This document shows, in pieces, positions 8,252 to 15,880 of a stretch of DNA of 34,413 nt. A model generated the notes under the pieces. It was not told the origin of the DNA and searched no databases. It saw nothing but the letters and a program-made list of their open reading frames with translations. Position 1 is the first letter of the stretch. Each line of letters begins with the position of its first letter. The stretch comes from Rhodococcus phenolicus (GTDB lineage: Bacteria > Actinomycetota > Actinomycetes > Mycobacteriales > Mycobacteriaceae), in the NCBI RefSeq assembly GCF_001646785.1, contig NZ_LRRH01000090.1, positions 1 to 34,413 on the forward strand, given 5' to 3'. Made by a program: the position numbers and the translations under genes.

Positions 8252-9064
8252 TCAGGAGATCGGTGCCGGCGGCGCGCTCGCGCGATCGAACTCGGGGACG
8301 GTGAAGTCGACGTCGTACGACGTCGTCGTGTCGTTTCCTGCGAAGACCTCGCGCACGATGCGGCCCTTCCCGTCGACCCACAATTCGATGGACGGAGGGG
8401 TCTGCTCGATCATGATCCGGCGCATGTCCTCGGCGCTCGGGGTACCGGGACCGGCGGGAAGCGACGCGGCGAAGGTCTCGAGGAGCGCATCCGTGTAGGC
8501 CGCGACGTCCAGGGTGGCGGCGTATCGGGTGACGTCGCCCGCCTGCACCACCTCGGTGCCCTTCTCCTGCGCATCGACGGTGAATTTCGCCAGGAGCGCA
8601 CTGCTCTGCTGCCGGTTCCGGACCAGGTCCCGGATGAGGAACATCTGTCCGGTCGAGTCCGATCCGACGTCGACGCGATACCAGACGTCGGGCTCGAGGA
8701 CCGCTGCGGCGGCCTCCGGCACATCCGTGAACTGCACGAAGACGTCATCGCCTTCGAACAGCACCTGGAGCGGCCCCTGCGGCGAATTCGGGATCTGTCC
8801 GAGAATGATGTCGCGTGCGGTGTCGATGGTCGTGGTGATGATGTTGCCCTGTGCGGAAATCTCGCCGTGCTGGACTTCCTGGCCCGCCGTGACCTCGAAT
8901 GCGGCGCGGACCTTGTCGAGAGCGGTCCCGGCCGAGGTGTACGCGTCGGCCGAAGCACCATCGGTCGGTGTGGCGTTCTCTTCGCCGGAACAGCCGGCGC
9001 CGAGCAATACCGCGGAAACCGCGAGCACCGCGCCGGCCGTACGAAGACGTGTCGATACGAACAT
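8252..9064 (-). CDS. LppX/LprG-like secreted lipoprotein
   Basis: 270-residue lipoprotein precursor. The N-terminus MFVSTRLRTAGAVLAVSAVLLGAGCSGEE has a basic start, hydrophobic core and lipobox ending at C25 (LGAGC), so it should be anchored outside the membrane. The rest resembles the LppX/LprAFG or LolA-like lipid-binding fold: VRAAFEVTAGQEVQHG, GNIITTTIDTARD, VWYRVDVGSD and the closing IELWVDGKGRIVREV. The start was set at the ATG at 9064, which has a GGGGGAA site 9-13 bases upstream; a GTG at 9091 is a weaker option. The fold suggests it binds and carries lipids across the envelope. The specific ligand is unknown. Confidence 0.78.
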   Translation of the reverse strand: MFVSTRLRTAGAVLAVSAVLLGAGCSGEENATPTDGASADAYTSAGTALDKVRAAFEVTAGQEVQHGEISAQGNIITTTIDTARDIILGQIPNSPQGPLQVLFEGDDVFVQFTDVPEAAAAVLEPDVWYRVDVGSDSTGQMFLIRDLVRNRQQSSALLAKFTVDAQEKGTEVVQAGDVTRYAATLDVAAYTDALLETFAASLPAGPGTPSAEDMRRIMIEQTPPSIELWVDGKGRIVREVFAGNDTTTSYDVDFTVPEFDRASAPPAPIS

Positions 9065-9156
9065 GGTCGAGCTGTTCCCCCTGGTCGTCACGAGCGCCCA
9101 CTCGGCGCCCTCGCCGGGATACTATCCCGCCGCGTGCGGCTCGCATCCGGCACGGG

Positions 9157-10158
9157 TCACTGCGGGAAAATGCCCTCACGCAGAAGAGTTTCCGCGTCGG
9201 CGAACGCTCGTGCCCGGCGCACGATCGTCGGCGGGCCGGGCGGGTTGCCGTTCCACTGATCGAACAGGGTGCTCAGGCTCAACACGATCCGTTCGGGTGC
9301 ACGCCATCGGCTCCACGGTTCGAAATCTCTGCTGCGCACGAGTTCCCGGGCAGTCTGCCGGACGGAGGTGCCACGCGCGTGACGGTCGCGCCCGGCGTCG
9401 CGGAGCCACAGCCAGTAGTCGCGGAGTGCGCGCAGGTCGTCGACGCTGCCCGCCGGTCCGTGGCCCGGTACGTACACCGCGGCGTCCCACCCGATCAGGC
9501 GGTCCAGGGCGGCGAGCCAGTTGTCGAGGGGGCCGTTCCACAGGATCGGGGTGGACTCGACGAACAGGAGGTCGCCGGTGAACGTCACGCCGGCGTCGGC
9601 CACGTGTGCCACGAGGTCGCCTGCGGTGTGGCACGGACCGAGCCGTTCGAGTTCGACGGTCCGGTGGCCGACCGTCAGACGGTGGGACGTGTCGAACGTG
9701 CGGTCCGGAAAACGTGGTGTGCGACGGGGGAATCGCGCATCGGCCCGAACCCGCGTCATGAACGACGCCGCGGCCCCGACCGGTCCGGGCAGGCGACCGA
9801 TCAGCTCACCCGCGGTCGCCATCGCGGTCAGGGCGGCCGGTGGCAGATCCTCGTGCATTCCGTCCAGAGATGCTGCGCTGGTGGTGATTCGCGCTGTCGC
9901 CGGCAGTGTGTCGTTGCCCCACCAGTGGTCCCCGTCGGAATGGGTGTTGACCGCCTCGGTGACGGGGGCGTCGGCGACCAGTGGCCGCTGCACATCGGCG
10001 ATGCGTTTCGCCCACGCCACATCCCAGACGGTATCGACGACCAGCGACGCGGCACCGGGCGAGACGACGAGTCCGGTGTTCGTTTCGCCCCAGCCTCCGG
10101 TCGGGCGCATGAACGCCCACACGCCGTCGCCCATCCGGATCAGGCCACTCTGTTCCAT
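9157..10158 (-). CDS. Metallo-beta-lactamase-fold hydrolase with altered metal motif
   Basis: 333-residue MBL-fold protein. Metal-site elements are readable: the first motif HSDGDH (73-78), then H177 in GPCHTAGDLV, D196 in FTGDLLF and H233 in PGHGP. The canonical first motif is HxHxDH; here its second histidine is Asp (D75). About 100 residues after H233 form a helical C-terminus. ATG at 10158 follows a GGGGGCGG site; the open frame continues far upstream through other genes, but that is high-GC read-through. Related proteins include glyoxalase-II-like hydrolases and lactonases; the substrate cannot be assigned. The start overlaps a possible small gene by 19 bases. Confidence 0.88.
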   Translation of the reverse strand: MEQSGLIRMGDGVWAFMRPTGGWGETNTGLVVSPGAASLVVDTVWDVAWAKRIADVQRPLVADAPVTEAVNTHSDGDHWWGNDTLPATARITTSAASLDGMHEDLPPAALTAMATAGELIGRLPGPVGAAASFMTRVRADARFPRRTPRFPDRTFDTSHRLTVGHRTVELERLGPCHTAGDLVAHVADAGVTFTGDLLFVESTPILWNGPLDNWLAALDRLIGWDAAVYVPGHGPAGSVDDLRALRDYWLWLRDAGRDRHARGTSVRQTARELVRSRDFEPWSRWRAPERIVLSLSTLFDQWNGNPPGPPTIVRRARAFADAETLLREGIFPQ

Positions 10159-10280
10159 TCCGCCCCCTGGTCTCGGTGGAGCACCCACCGTACCCAGTGC
10201 GGGGCGGCGTCGGGTTTCGGCCTGACGGTGACCGGGTAGTCGCGGGGCACCGGGATGTCGACGAGAGGTGATGTGCACAT
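10140..10280 (-). CDS. Possible overlooked small protein (46 aa)
   Basis: A 46-codon ORF starting ATG at 10280 and ending TGA at 10140. From codon 7 on, about 35 of 40 codons end in G or C, a bias typical of true genes in this genome; the peptide reads PVPRDYPVTVRPKPDAAPHW and then VRWVLHRDQGAEWNRVA. It overlaps the first 19 bases of the MBL-fold gene in another frame and touches the tspO start on the other strand. No clear Shine-Dalgarno precedes the ATG; an internal GTG at the VPRDYP codon is another start. I recognise no family. It fills most of the gap between two divergent genes that otherwise has no explanation. Confidence 0.4.
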   Translation of the reverse strand: MCTSPLVDIPVPRDYPVTVRPKPDAAPHWVRWVLHRDQGAEWNRVA

Positions 10281-10758
10281 GAGGCCGGCGACCGTTCTGG
10301 GTACTGCAGCGGCGACCACGATGACGGCTCTCGTCGGGTCCGTGGCCTCCCGCGAGACGGACTCCCGCTGGTACCGCAAGCTCCGCAAGCCGGCATTCCA
10401 GCCTCCCGCCGCGGTGTTCCCGATCGTCTGGACCGCGTTGTACGCCGACATCGCTGTCACCTCGGCGGCGGCGATCGACGAGTTGACCGAGCGCCGCGAC
10501 TTCGGCGAGCGGCGCACCTACATTGCGGCACTCACCGCGAACCTCGCACTCAATGCGTCGTGGACCTGGGTGTTCTTCCGGGGAGGGCGACTCATGTCGG
10601 CGACGGCGGTGGCAGCGCTCCTTGCCGTCAGCAGCGCGGATCTCACGCGACGAACCGCGGTAGTGGTGCCCGCCGCCGGCGCGGCCCTGGCGCCGTATGC
10701 GGGGTGGACGGGCTTTGCCACCGTGCTCAGTGCTCGTATCGCACAGCTCAACCGGTGA
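10279..10758 (+). CDS. TspO/MBR-family membrane protein
   Basis: 159-residue TspO (tryptophan-rich sensory protein / peripheral benzodiazepine receptor) homologue. Five hydrophobic segments are visible. The family signature is WYRKLRKPAFQPPAAVFPIVW (31-51, given as WYRKLRKPAF then QPPAAVFPIVW), with the later helix NLALNASWTWVFFRG. TspO proteins bind porphyrins and are linked to tetrapyrrole handling and stress. The ATG at 10279 was chosen because AGAGGTG ends 8 bases upstream; an ATG at 10255 is possible but lacks a site. It is divergent from the MBL-fold gene. The partly repeated membrane pattern and 160-residue length are typical of the family. Confidence 0.9.
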   Translation: MRPATVLGTAAATTMTALVGSVASRETDSRWYRKLRKPAFQPPAAVFPIVWTALYADIAVTSAAAIDELTERRDFGERRTYIAALTANLALNASWTWVFFRGGRLMSATAVAALLAVSSADLTRRTAVVVPAAGAALAPYAGWTGFATVLSARIAQLNR

Positions 10759-10806
10759 CTCCGGGTGCATCGCGGGCGACTTTCGCGTGTGCGCGATGAT
10801 GGAGGC

Positions 10807-10989
10807 ATGCTCGAAACACCCGTGATCGTCGGCATCGGCTCGATCTGCATCGGATTCGTGTTCTTCCTTGCGGCGGCGAGCGGGGCGCGTTCTCGCTGGG
10901 ATCGGAAGGTGACGATCACGCTGTTCGCGATCGCGATCGTGTTCATGACGATCATCCCGGTGATCGGGGCGATCGGTTTCGCTGCCTGA
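10807..10989 (+). CDS. Small two-helix membrane protein
   Basis: 60-residue hypothetical protein with two hydrophobic helices, VIVGIGSICIGFVFFLAAASG near the N-terminus and ITLFAIAIVFMTIIPVIGAIG at the C-terminus, joined by a basic loop ARSRWDRKVT. The GGAGG at 10801-10805 is too close to the ATG to act as a normal ribosome site; an in-frame GTG at 10789 (six residues longer) or leaderless translation are alternatives. It follows tspO by 48 bases and ends 8 bases before the convergent hydrolase. I do not recognise a family; the membrane pattern and high GC3 support a real gene. Confidence 0.65.
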   Translation: MLETPVIVGIGSICIGFVFFLAAASGARSRWDRKVTITLFAIAIVFMTIIPVIGAIGFAA

Positions 10990-10997
10990 ATTCTCCG

Positions 10998-11819
10998 TCA
11001 CAGCGGATCGAGGATCTCCCGCAGCCGCTCGACGAACTTTTCCGGCTGATCGATGAATCCGGTGTGCTCGCCGGGAAATTCGACGGTCGAGACGGCGATC
11101 GCCTCGGCAAGCGCAACCGAGGTGGCCGAGGTGAGGAGACCGCCCGACTCGGCGCCGATTCCGACCACGATTCGTGCGGGGCCGTTCGACAGCGCCTCGC
11201 GATCGGGCACGTAACGGGTGGTTCCCCGTAGCTCGTGCGCGAAGAATCGGGCACCGTCGGCGAGGTCCTGTTCCGAGGATTCGCCGGGTGGCGGACCGGC
11301 CTGCTCGTCGTCGTCCGGCCCGGCGGTGTCGTATCCCGCCGTGGCCATGAACGCACCCCATGCCGCACCCACCCCGTCGCGGTGGAACGTGTCGATCACC
11401 GCGTCCACGGCGGCGCGGTGCTCGGCGGCGTCGGGGAGCAGCTCGAGCAGCGGGGGCTCGTGGGCGACCACGGTCCGCGCTCGGTCCGGAAACCGGGTCG
11501 CGAGAGCGAGGCCGGTGACCGCCCCACCGCTGGTGCCGAACACGTCCGCGGATCGGGTGCCGAGATCGTCGAGCACGGCGACGAGGTCGGCGGCGCGCAG
11601 GTCGGGGGTGGAATCGGAGGCTGCATCGTCGAGCAGGCTCCGGCCGATGCCGCGGGGATCGTGGGTGACGACGGTGTGGTCGCGGGCGAGCGCATCCGCG
11701 AGTGGCGCCAGAGCCGCGGCACCCATCGGGGAGCCGGTGAGGATCAGGAGCGGTCCGGTACCGCGGATCTCGCAGTACAGCCGGCCACCGGAAACGGGGA
11801 GAGTGCGTGTGATGGTCAT
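10998..11819 (-). CDS. Alpha/beta-fold hydrolase
   Basis: 273-residue single-domain alpha/beta hydrolase. The nucleophile elbow is VFGTSGGAVTGL (S97), the oxyanion/HGxP-equivalent loop near LILTGSPMG, HDPRGIGRS is the typical D-x-R-G-x-G-x-S strand, and the catalytic histidine lies in FPGEHTGFID near the end. The order and length fit the haloperoxidase/esterase-like group. The ATG at 11819 has no obvious ribosome-binding site; an upstream in-frame GTG at 11837 would add MWVHIG. It is divergent from the DinB-like gene across a 117-base gap with an inverted repeat. Substrate unknown. Confidence 0.88.
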   Translation of the reverse strand: MTITRTLPVSGGRLYCEIRGTGPLLILTGSPMGAAALAPLADALARDHTVVTHDPRGIGRSLLDDAASDSTPDLRAADLVAVLDDLGTRSADVFGTSGGAVTGLALATRFPDRARTVVAHEPPLLELLPDAAEHRAAVDAVIDTFHRDGVGAAWGAFMATAGYDTAGPDDDEQAGPPPGESSEQDLADGARFFAHELRGTTRYVPDREALSNGPARIVVGIGAESGGLLTSATSVALAEAIAVSTVEFPGEHTGFIDQPEKFVERLREILDPL

Positions 11820-11866
11820 GCCGATATGGACCCACACCGTCGTGAATTCTCATCGCTCGTGTCAAA

Positions 11867-11885
11867 GCGGACCGAAGTTGTCCGC
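11867..11885. promoter_or_regulatory. Inverted repeat in divergent promoter region
   Basis: GCGGAC-N7-GTCCGC lies between the divergent hydrolase and DinB-like genes, 52 bases before the DinB-like start. It could be a regulator site. No matching copy was noticed elsewhere. Confidence 0.3.
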
Positions 11886-11936
11886 AATCGTTTCTACAGT
11901 CGAAGACATCAGCGGAATCGACGACGGGACGGAACC

Positions 11937-12473
11937 ATGACCGACACCAACACGACCGGAGAACGCGCCGACATCCTCGCGATGCTCGCGGAGCAGCGCG
12001 ACATGCTGTTGATCACTGCCCGCGATCTGACCGACGAGCAGGCACGCACCCGCAGCACCGTCAGCGACCTCACCGTCGGTGGGTTGATCAAGCACGTGAC
12101 TGCAACGGAGAAGAGCTGGATCTCGACCATCCGCGAACTCGACGAGACCGCGACGTTCGACATGGACTCGGCGATGGAGTTCTACTACATGCGCGACGAC
12201 GAAACCCTCGCCGGCCTGCTCGATACGTACGCTGCGGTCGCGCGGGAGACCGAGCGGTTCGTCACGGGGCTCGACGACCTCGACCTGCAGGTACCGATGC
12301 CGACCGCGCCCTGGGCACCCGAGCGGCAGTGGTGGAGCGCGCGAAAGATCCTGCTGCACATCATTCGTGAGACCGCGCACCACAGCGGCCACGCCGACAT
12401 CATCCGGGAGTCGCTCGACGGCGCGAACAGCACGATGCAGCGCGGCGCCGATGCGGGCATGACGTTCGAGTAG
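11937..12473 (+). CDS. DinB-fold protein of the DUF664 family
   Basis: 178-residue four-helix-bundle protein of the DinB/DUF664 group. The metal-binding histidines expected for the family are visible: H53 in GLIKHVTATEKSW and the C-terminal block HIIRETAHHSGHADIIRE (141-158) with H148/H149 and H152. In actinobacteria this fold includes mycothiol- or bacillithiol-dependent transferases, and DUF664 proteins are often annotated so without proof. The ATG at 11937 follows GGACGGAACC. No operon partner: a divergent hydrolase is upstream and the convergent symporter gene downstream. Thiol transferase activity is an inference from the family. Confidence 0.85.
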   Translation: MTDTNTTGERADILAMLAEQRDMLLITARDLTDEQARTRSTVSDLTVGGLIKHVTATEKSWISTIRELDETATFDMDSAMEFYYMRDDETLAGLLDTYAAVARETERFVTGLDDLDLQVPMPTAPWAPERQWWSARKILLHIIRETAHHSGHADIIRESLDGANSTMQRGADAGMTFE

Positions 12474-12516
12474 CCGTTCCTGCTCGACCTCTCCGTACCG
12501 GCCTCGTCCGGAAGGC

Positions 12517-12558
12517 AGGGGCCCGGGCCTCGGAAATCAGGGGCCCGGGCCTCGGAAA
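12517..12558. repeat. Tandem 20-bp repeat, possible terminator
   Basis: Two identical 20-base copies (12517-12536 and 12539-12558) separated by two bases, period 22. Each contains the self-complementary GGCCCGGGCC, so the two copies can pair as a 10-bp hairpin. It sits between the convergent DinB-like and symporter genes and probably ends transcription, though no T-run follows. Confidence 0.6.
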
Positions 12559-12587
12559 GCGGGGGCGTGGACTGCCGGACGGCGGTG

Positions 12588-14204
12588 TCAGTGCGAGCCG
12601 GCGACCTCCGCGCCGATGCCCGTTTCGGCCCGTACCAGCATCTCGGCGAATTTCTCGTCGTTGTGGGCGCCACGGCCGTGGCGCTTCTCGCCGACCAACG
12701 ATCCGATGACGCACGCGGCCAGGCCGAGCGGCATGGTGATGATCACCGGAAGCTGGATCGTCAACGGGGCCGGGCCCTCGCCGAGCCACAGAGCCTGCGT
12801 GAACATGAGGCTGACGACGGTGGAGACCAGGCCGACGAGGATGCCCCACACCGCACCCGTGCTGTTGAACCGACGCCAGTTGAGGCTGAGCACCAGCGCG
12901 GGCAGGTGTGCGCTGCCGGCGACCATGAACGCCATGCCCATGAAGTACGTGATGTTCGTGTCGTCGCCGATGAGCATGGTCAGCACGATCGCGATGACGC
13001 TGAATGCGACCGCACCGATCCGCGCGACCCGTGCCTGCGCTTCGTCTTCCCGGACGCGCGCCGCGTCGTCGAGATTCTCCACCGCAGCCTTGCGTGTCAG
13101 CGTAGGCCACACGTCGCGAGCGAATGTGCCTGCGGCGGAGATCACGACGCCCGCGACGACGGCGACGATGCTCGCGAACGCGACCGCCGCGACGAGGGCG
13201 AGGGCGACCGAACCGCCGACCGTTCCGACACCGCCGCCGAGTTCGGTGACGAGGACGGGAGCTGCCAGGTTGCCGCCCGCACCGACCCGCTGCGCACCGT
13301 CGTCACCGAGAAGCGCTGCGGCACCGAAGCCCATGACGATGACGACCAGATAGAAGCCGCTGCACAGCGCGACCGTCCAGCCGAGAGAGCGCCGTGCGGT
13401 CCTGGCCTCGGGCACAGTGAAGAACCGGATGAGGATGTGCGCCATCCCCGCGGTGCCGAGTGCGAATGCCAGCGAGTACGAGATCAGGTTGAGTGCGCTC
13501 GTTTCGCCGAAGATCAGTCCGGGCGCCAGGATGGCGTCCCCGGCAGCGGCGTGGTCGGTGGCGGCGCCGAGGACCTTGGGGAAGCTGAATCCGAACTGGG
13601 CGAGAATACCCAGGCAGACGATGATCGCGAGGATCGACAGGATAGACGACTTGATGACCTGAACCCAGGTGGTCGCGAGCATGCCGCCGACGAACACGTA
13701 GATCCCCATGAGGGAACCCGCGACGATCACCGACAGCCAGAACGGAATGCCGGACACGGATTCGAGCAGCACGCCGGCCGCGACGAGCTGGGCCAGGAGA
13801 ACGAAGGTGCCGGTGGTGATCGTGCTGAGCGCGACCACGACCCGGACGTTGCGGGATTCGGTGCGGAACACCAGAACATCCGCGAGCGTGTACTTGCCCA
13901 GGTTGCGCATCTTCTCCGCGAGCAGGAACAGCACCGGCAGGAACGAGACGACCGACGTGAACAGGATGACCGTTCCGTCGACGCCCTTGGAGAAGATCAG
14001 CCCGGTCGTACCGAGAAAACTTCCCGCGGAGATGAATTCGCCCGCGATCGCGAATCCGTTCTGCCAGCTCGAGATCGAGCGTCCGGCCGCGAAGAACCCG
14101 TCGGCGCTCTTCGCGCGGCGGGACGCGGCGAACGTCACCCACAGGGTCAGTGAGATGACGGCGCTGCAGATCGCGATTGCCAGGTAGTCGGCGTCGCCGG
14201 TCAT
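12588..14204 (-). CDS. Sodium:solute symporter (ActP/MctC-like monocarboxylate transporter)
   Basis: 538-residue sodium:solute symporter with about 13 membrane helices. Family features: SADGFFAAGRSISSWQNGFA followed by GEFISAGSFLGTTGLIF, the segment GGMLATTWVQVIKSS, and TYFMGMAFMVAGSAHLPALV near the end. These match acetate/pyruvate/propionate permeases such as ActP and MctC. ATG at 14204 overlaps the stop of the DUF485 gene, a pairing typical of the yjcH-actP arrangement. A C-terminal cytoplasmic tail with NDEKFAEMLVRAETG is also typical of ActP. Its operon is led by the NTF2-like gene and shares an operator box with the catabolic operon at 15881, so it probably imports that pathway's carboxylate. 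Confidence 0.92.
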   Translation of the reverse strand: MTGDADYLAIAICSAVISLTLWVTFAASRRAKSADGFFAAGRSISSWQNGFAIAGEFISAGSFLGTTGLIFSKGVDGTVILFTSVVSFLPVLFLLAEKMRNLGKYTLADVLVFRTESRNVRVVVALSTITTGTFVLLAQLVAAGVLLESVSGIPFWLSVIVAGSLMGIYVFVGGMLATTWVQVIKSSILSILAIIVCLGILAQFGFSFPKVLGAATDHAAAGDAILAPGLIFGETSALNLISYSLAFALGTAGMAHILIRFFTVPEARTARRSLGWTVALCSGFYLVVIVMGFGAAALLGDDGAQRVGAGGNLAAPVLVTELGGGVGTVGGSVALALVAAVAFASIVAVVAGVVISAAGTFARDVWPTLTRKAAVENLDDAARVREDEAQARVARIGAVAFSVIAIVLTMLIGDDTNITYFMGMAFMVAGSAHLPALVLSLNWRRFNSTGAVWGILVGLVSTVVSLMFTQALWLGEGPAPLTIQLPVIITMPLGLAACVIGSLVGEKRHGRGAHNDEKFAEMLVRAETGIGAEVAGSH

Positions 14205-14539
14205 GAGAGTTCCCCTCGGTGGTCGGACACGGCGCGGATCGCGGCGTCGGCGGCCGGTTCGATGTAGGTGCGGGACAGGCGGAAATACGCCCACACCAGC
14301 ACCCAGGTGCCGGCGAACTGGGAGAACACCAGCCACAGGGACAGTGGAACGCCCAGCAGCGAGGTGCTGCCCAGCAGTTCGGGGAACGCGATGAAGCCGA
14401 CCAGGAAGCTCGCGAACAACACGATCGTGATCGTGCCCAGCGCGGTGGTGACCGTGCGGCGCCGGCGACGGAGTTCGGCGACCTCGGGAAGTTCGAGCAT
14501 CCGCGCCCAGGTCGGGTTCGGGGCGACGGTGCCGGTCAT
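14201..14539 (-). CDS. DUF485 membrane protein, symporter partner
   Basis: 112-residue membrane protein of the DUF485 (YjcH) family with two helices, GTITIVLFASFLVGFIAF and LWLVFSQFAGTWVLVWAYF, and a short basic N-terminus LRRRRRTVTTAL. The terminal RLSRTYIEPAADAAIR is the usual family ending. ATG at 14539 overlaps the NTF2-like stop, and its stop overlaps the symporter start; both are ATGA couplings. DUF485 proteins are regularly encoded next to acetate-type symporters, perhaps as an accessory subunit. Confidence 0.9.
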   Translation of the reverse strand: MTGTVAPNPTWARMLELPEVAELRRRRRTVTTALGTITIVLFASFLVGFIAFPELLGSTSLLGVPLSLWLVFSQFAGTWVLVWAYFRLSRTYIEPAADAAIRAVSDHRGELS

Positions 14540-15045
14540 GCCCGCACCGCCGCGCGGCGAGCGGAGTCGAGTGCGAAAAGGTTCTCGTCCCAGCCCGATT
14601 CGAGCGGACCGAAGAAATGGAAGCGAACCTGCTTGACCTTGTACAGCCAGCGGCCGTCGATCTTGACGACCTGGTCGGTGTACCGCCCGGCGGCGATACC
14701 GGCGACACCGTCGGTGACACACGGCTGCCACAGGAACGACCGGACCGTCGCCCGGTCACCGTCGAGGTCGATCTCGAGGTTGGTGATGAAGTGCCAGAAG
14801 GCCGTGAGTCCGTCTTCGGCGAGACCGGCGAAGAACGCGCGCATCTCGGTCCTGCCCCGTGGATGGGACAGGCCGTCGAATTCGCCGTCCTCGGTGAACA
14901 GGTCCATCAGGGCGTCCCAGTTCCCGTCGTCGAGGTGGCGGCAGTAGCGCGCGTCGAGCAGGCGAATGGCCTCGAGGTCTTCGAGGCGAGTGATGCGTTC
15001 GGCGATACCGGCCTCGCCGGTGGACTCCGCGGGGGTGGTGGTCAC
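14536..15045 (-). CDS. SnoaL/NTF2-like protein
   Basis: 169-residue cone-barrel (NTF2/SnoaL-like) protein. The pattern LEAIRLLDARYCRHLDDGNWDALMDLFTEDGEFD is the usual helix-helix-strand opening, and later strands include ATVRSFLWQPCV and RYTDQVVKIDGRWLY. GTG start at 15045 with GGAGG 8 bases upstream. First gene of a three-gene minus operon with DUF485 and the symporter. Members act as small isomerases, dehydratases or ligand-binding proteins; I cannot choose, but operon position suggests a step on, or binding of, the imported acid. Confidence 0.83.
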   Translation of the reverse strand: MTTTPAESTGEAGIAERITRLEDLEAIRLLDARYCRHLDDGNWDALMDLFTEDGEFDGLSHPRGRTEMRAFFAGLAEDGLTAFWHFITNLEIDLDGDRATVRSFLWQPCVTDGVAGIAAGRYTDQVVKIDGRWLYKVKQVRFHFFGPLESGWDENLFALDSARRAAVRA

Positions 15046-15078
15046 AGCGTGATCCTCCGAGTTAGAAACGGGATTGTT

Positions 15079-15094
15079 ATTAACGCACGTTCAT
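15079..15094. promoter_or_regulatory. Predicted TetR operator, transport-operon side
   Basis: ATTAACG-CA-CGTTCAT, a near-perfect 7+2+7 palindrome. On the minus strand it reads TGAACGTGCGTTAAT at 15093-15079, matching 13 of 15 bases of the box at 15825-15839 in the same orientation to transcription. It lies just past the predicted start site of the NTF2-like/symporter operon. Confidence 0.65.
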
Positions 15095-15103
15095 GTGAGG
15101 TGG

Positions 15104-15133
15104 ACCATAATCCAGGTCTTCTCCGGCGGTCAA
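15104..15133 (-). promoter_or_regulatory. Predicted promoter of the NTF2-like/DUF485/symporter operon
   Basis: TTGACC (15133-15128), 18-base spacer, TATGGT (15109-15104) on the minus strand, placing the start near 15097, just before the operator box. Confidence 0.5.
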
Positions 15134-15179
15134 GCCGTGGTTCTTGCTGGTCGCATACCCGGCCTCTACGCTCCGAGGC

Positions 15180-15782
15180 ATGAACACTCGGTCGGTTGGT
15201 GTGCAGATGGGGGTGCGGGAACGCATTCTGGAGACGGCGCTCGTCGAGTTCTACGCGTCCGGATTCCACGGGGCGACGATGCGCAACATCGCCAACAGTG
15301 CAGGTTGCAGCGCCGCGAACGTCTACAACCACTTCGAGAACAAGTCCGAGCTGCTCGTCGAGATCCTGCGACGCGCCAGTGACGAGCAGTTCACCGTCAC
15401 ACGCAACGCGCTGCGGAAGGCCGGTGCGCATCCGGCCGAGCGTTGGCGTGCCGCGGTCGTCGCACACGCCCTGTTCACGGCCCGGAATCCGCGCGCGTGC
15501 CTCGTGGCCAACTCCGAACTGCGCTACCTCGGGGAGGTGGACCGGAAGCGTGTCGTCGGCTCCCGCGACGCGCAGGAGCAGTTGTTCGTCGACATCGCCG
15601 AAGAGGGCATCGACCAGGGAGTCTTCTCGGTGCCTCACGTGCATCAGGCGGTCACGGCGGTGTTGACGATGTGTGCCGGTATCCCGCTGTGGTTCCGCCC
15701 GGACGGTCCGCTGACCGCGCAGGAGGTCGCCGACGACTTCGGTGTCTACGCGCTCAACCTCGTCGGATACCGCATTTCCTGA
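15180..15782 (+). CDS. TetR-family transcriptional regulator
   Basis: 200-residue TetR-type repressor. The N-terminal helix-turn-helix is clear: RERILETALVEFYASGFHGATM then RNIANSAGCSAANVYNHFENK, with SELLVEILRR after it. The C-terminal ligand domain ends DDFGVYALNLVGYRIS. ATG at 15180 has no well-placed Shine-Dalgarno, so leaderless translation is possible; an in-frame ATG at 15207 (MGVRERI) is an alternative. It lies between, and is expected to control, the minus transport operon and the plus catabolic operon, whose promoters share a box. The ligand is probably the acyl-CoA or acid of the pathway, by analogy with other TetR regulators of acyl-CoA operons. Confidence 0.9.
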   Translation: MNTRSVGVQMGVRERILETALVEFYASGFHGATMRNIANSAGCSAANVYNHFENKSELLVEILRRASDEQFTVTRNALRKAGAHPAERWRAAVVAHALFTARNPRACLVANSELRYLGEVDRKRVVGSRDAQEQLFVDIAEEGIDQGVFSVPHVHQAVTAVLTMCAGIPLWFRPDGPLTAQEVADDFGVYALNLVGYRIS

Positions 15783-15792
15783 GTCCTCGTCG

Positions 15793-15839
15793 TTGACTGG
15801 CGGGCGGGGTCATGCTGTACTGGGTGAACAAGCGTTAAT
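15793..15839 (+). promoter_or_regulatory. Predicted promoter and TetR operator of the catabolic operon
   Basis: TTGACT (15793-15798), 17-base spacer, TGTACT (15816-15821), then TGAACAAGCGTTAAT (15825-15839) over the expected start site. The last element matches the 15079 box at 13 of 15 positions. A bound repressor here would block transcription of the acyl-CoA dehydrogenase operon. Confidence 0.6.
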
Positions 15840-15880
15840 GACTTGCTTGCCCGCCTTCCCGGCCCATCGAGGGAGTATCC

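Noticed and set aside
9157-11865. A 902-residue open frame on the minus strand
   Set aside because: Only the first third (to 10158) is a true MBL protein; the rest is Arg/Pro/His-rich read-through antisense to tspO and out of frame with the hydrolase gene.
15079-15094. KstR-type cholesterol regulon site (AAC-N2-GTT like)
   Set aside because: The spacing and flanks differ from the known KstR palindrome, and the nearest regulator is a distinct TetR protein with a second matching box.
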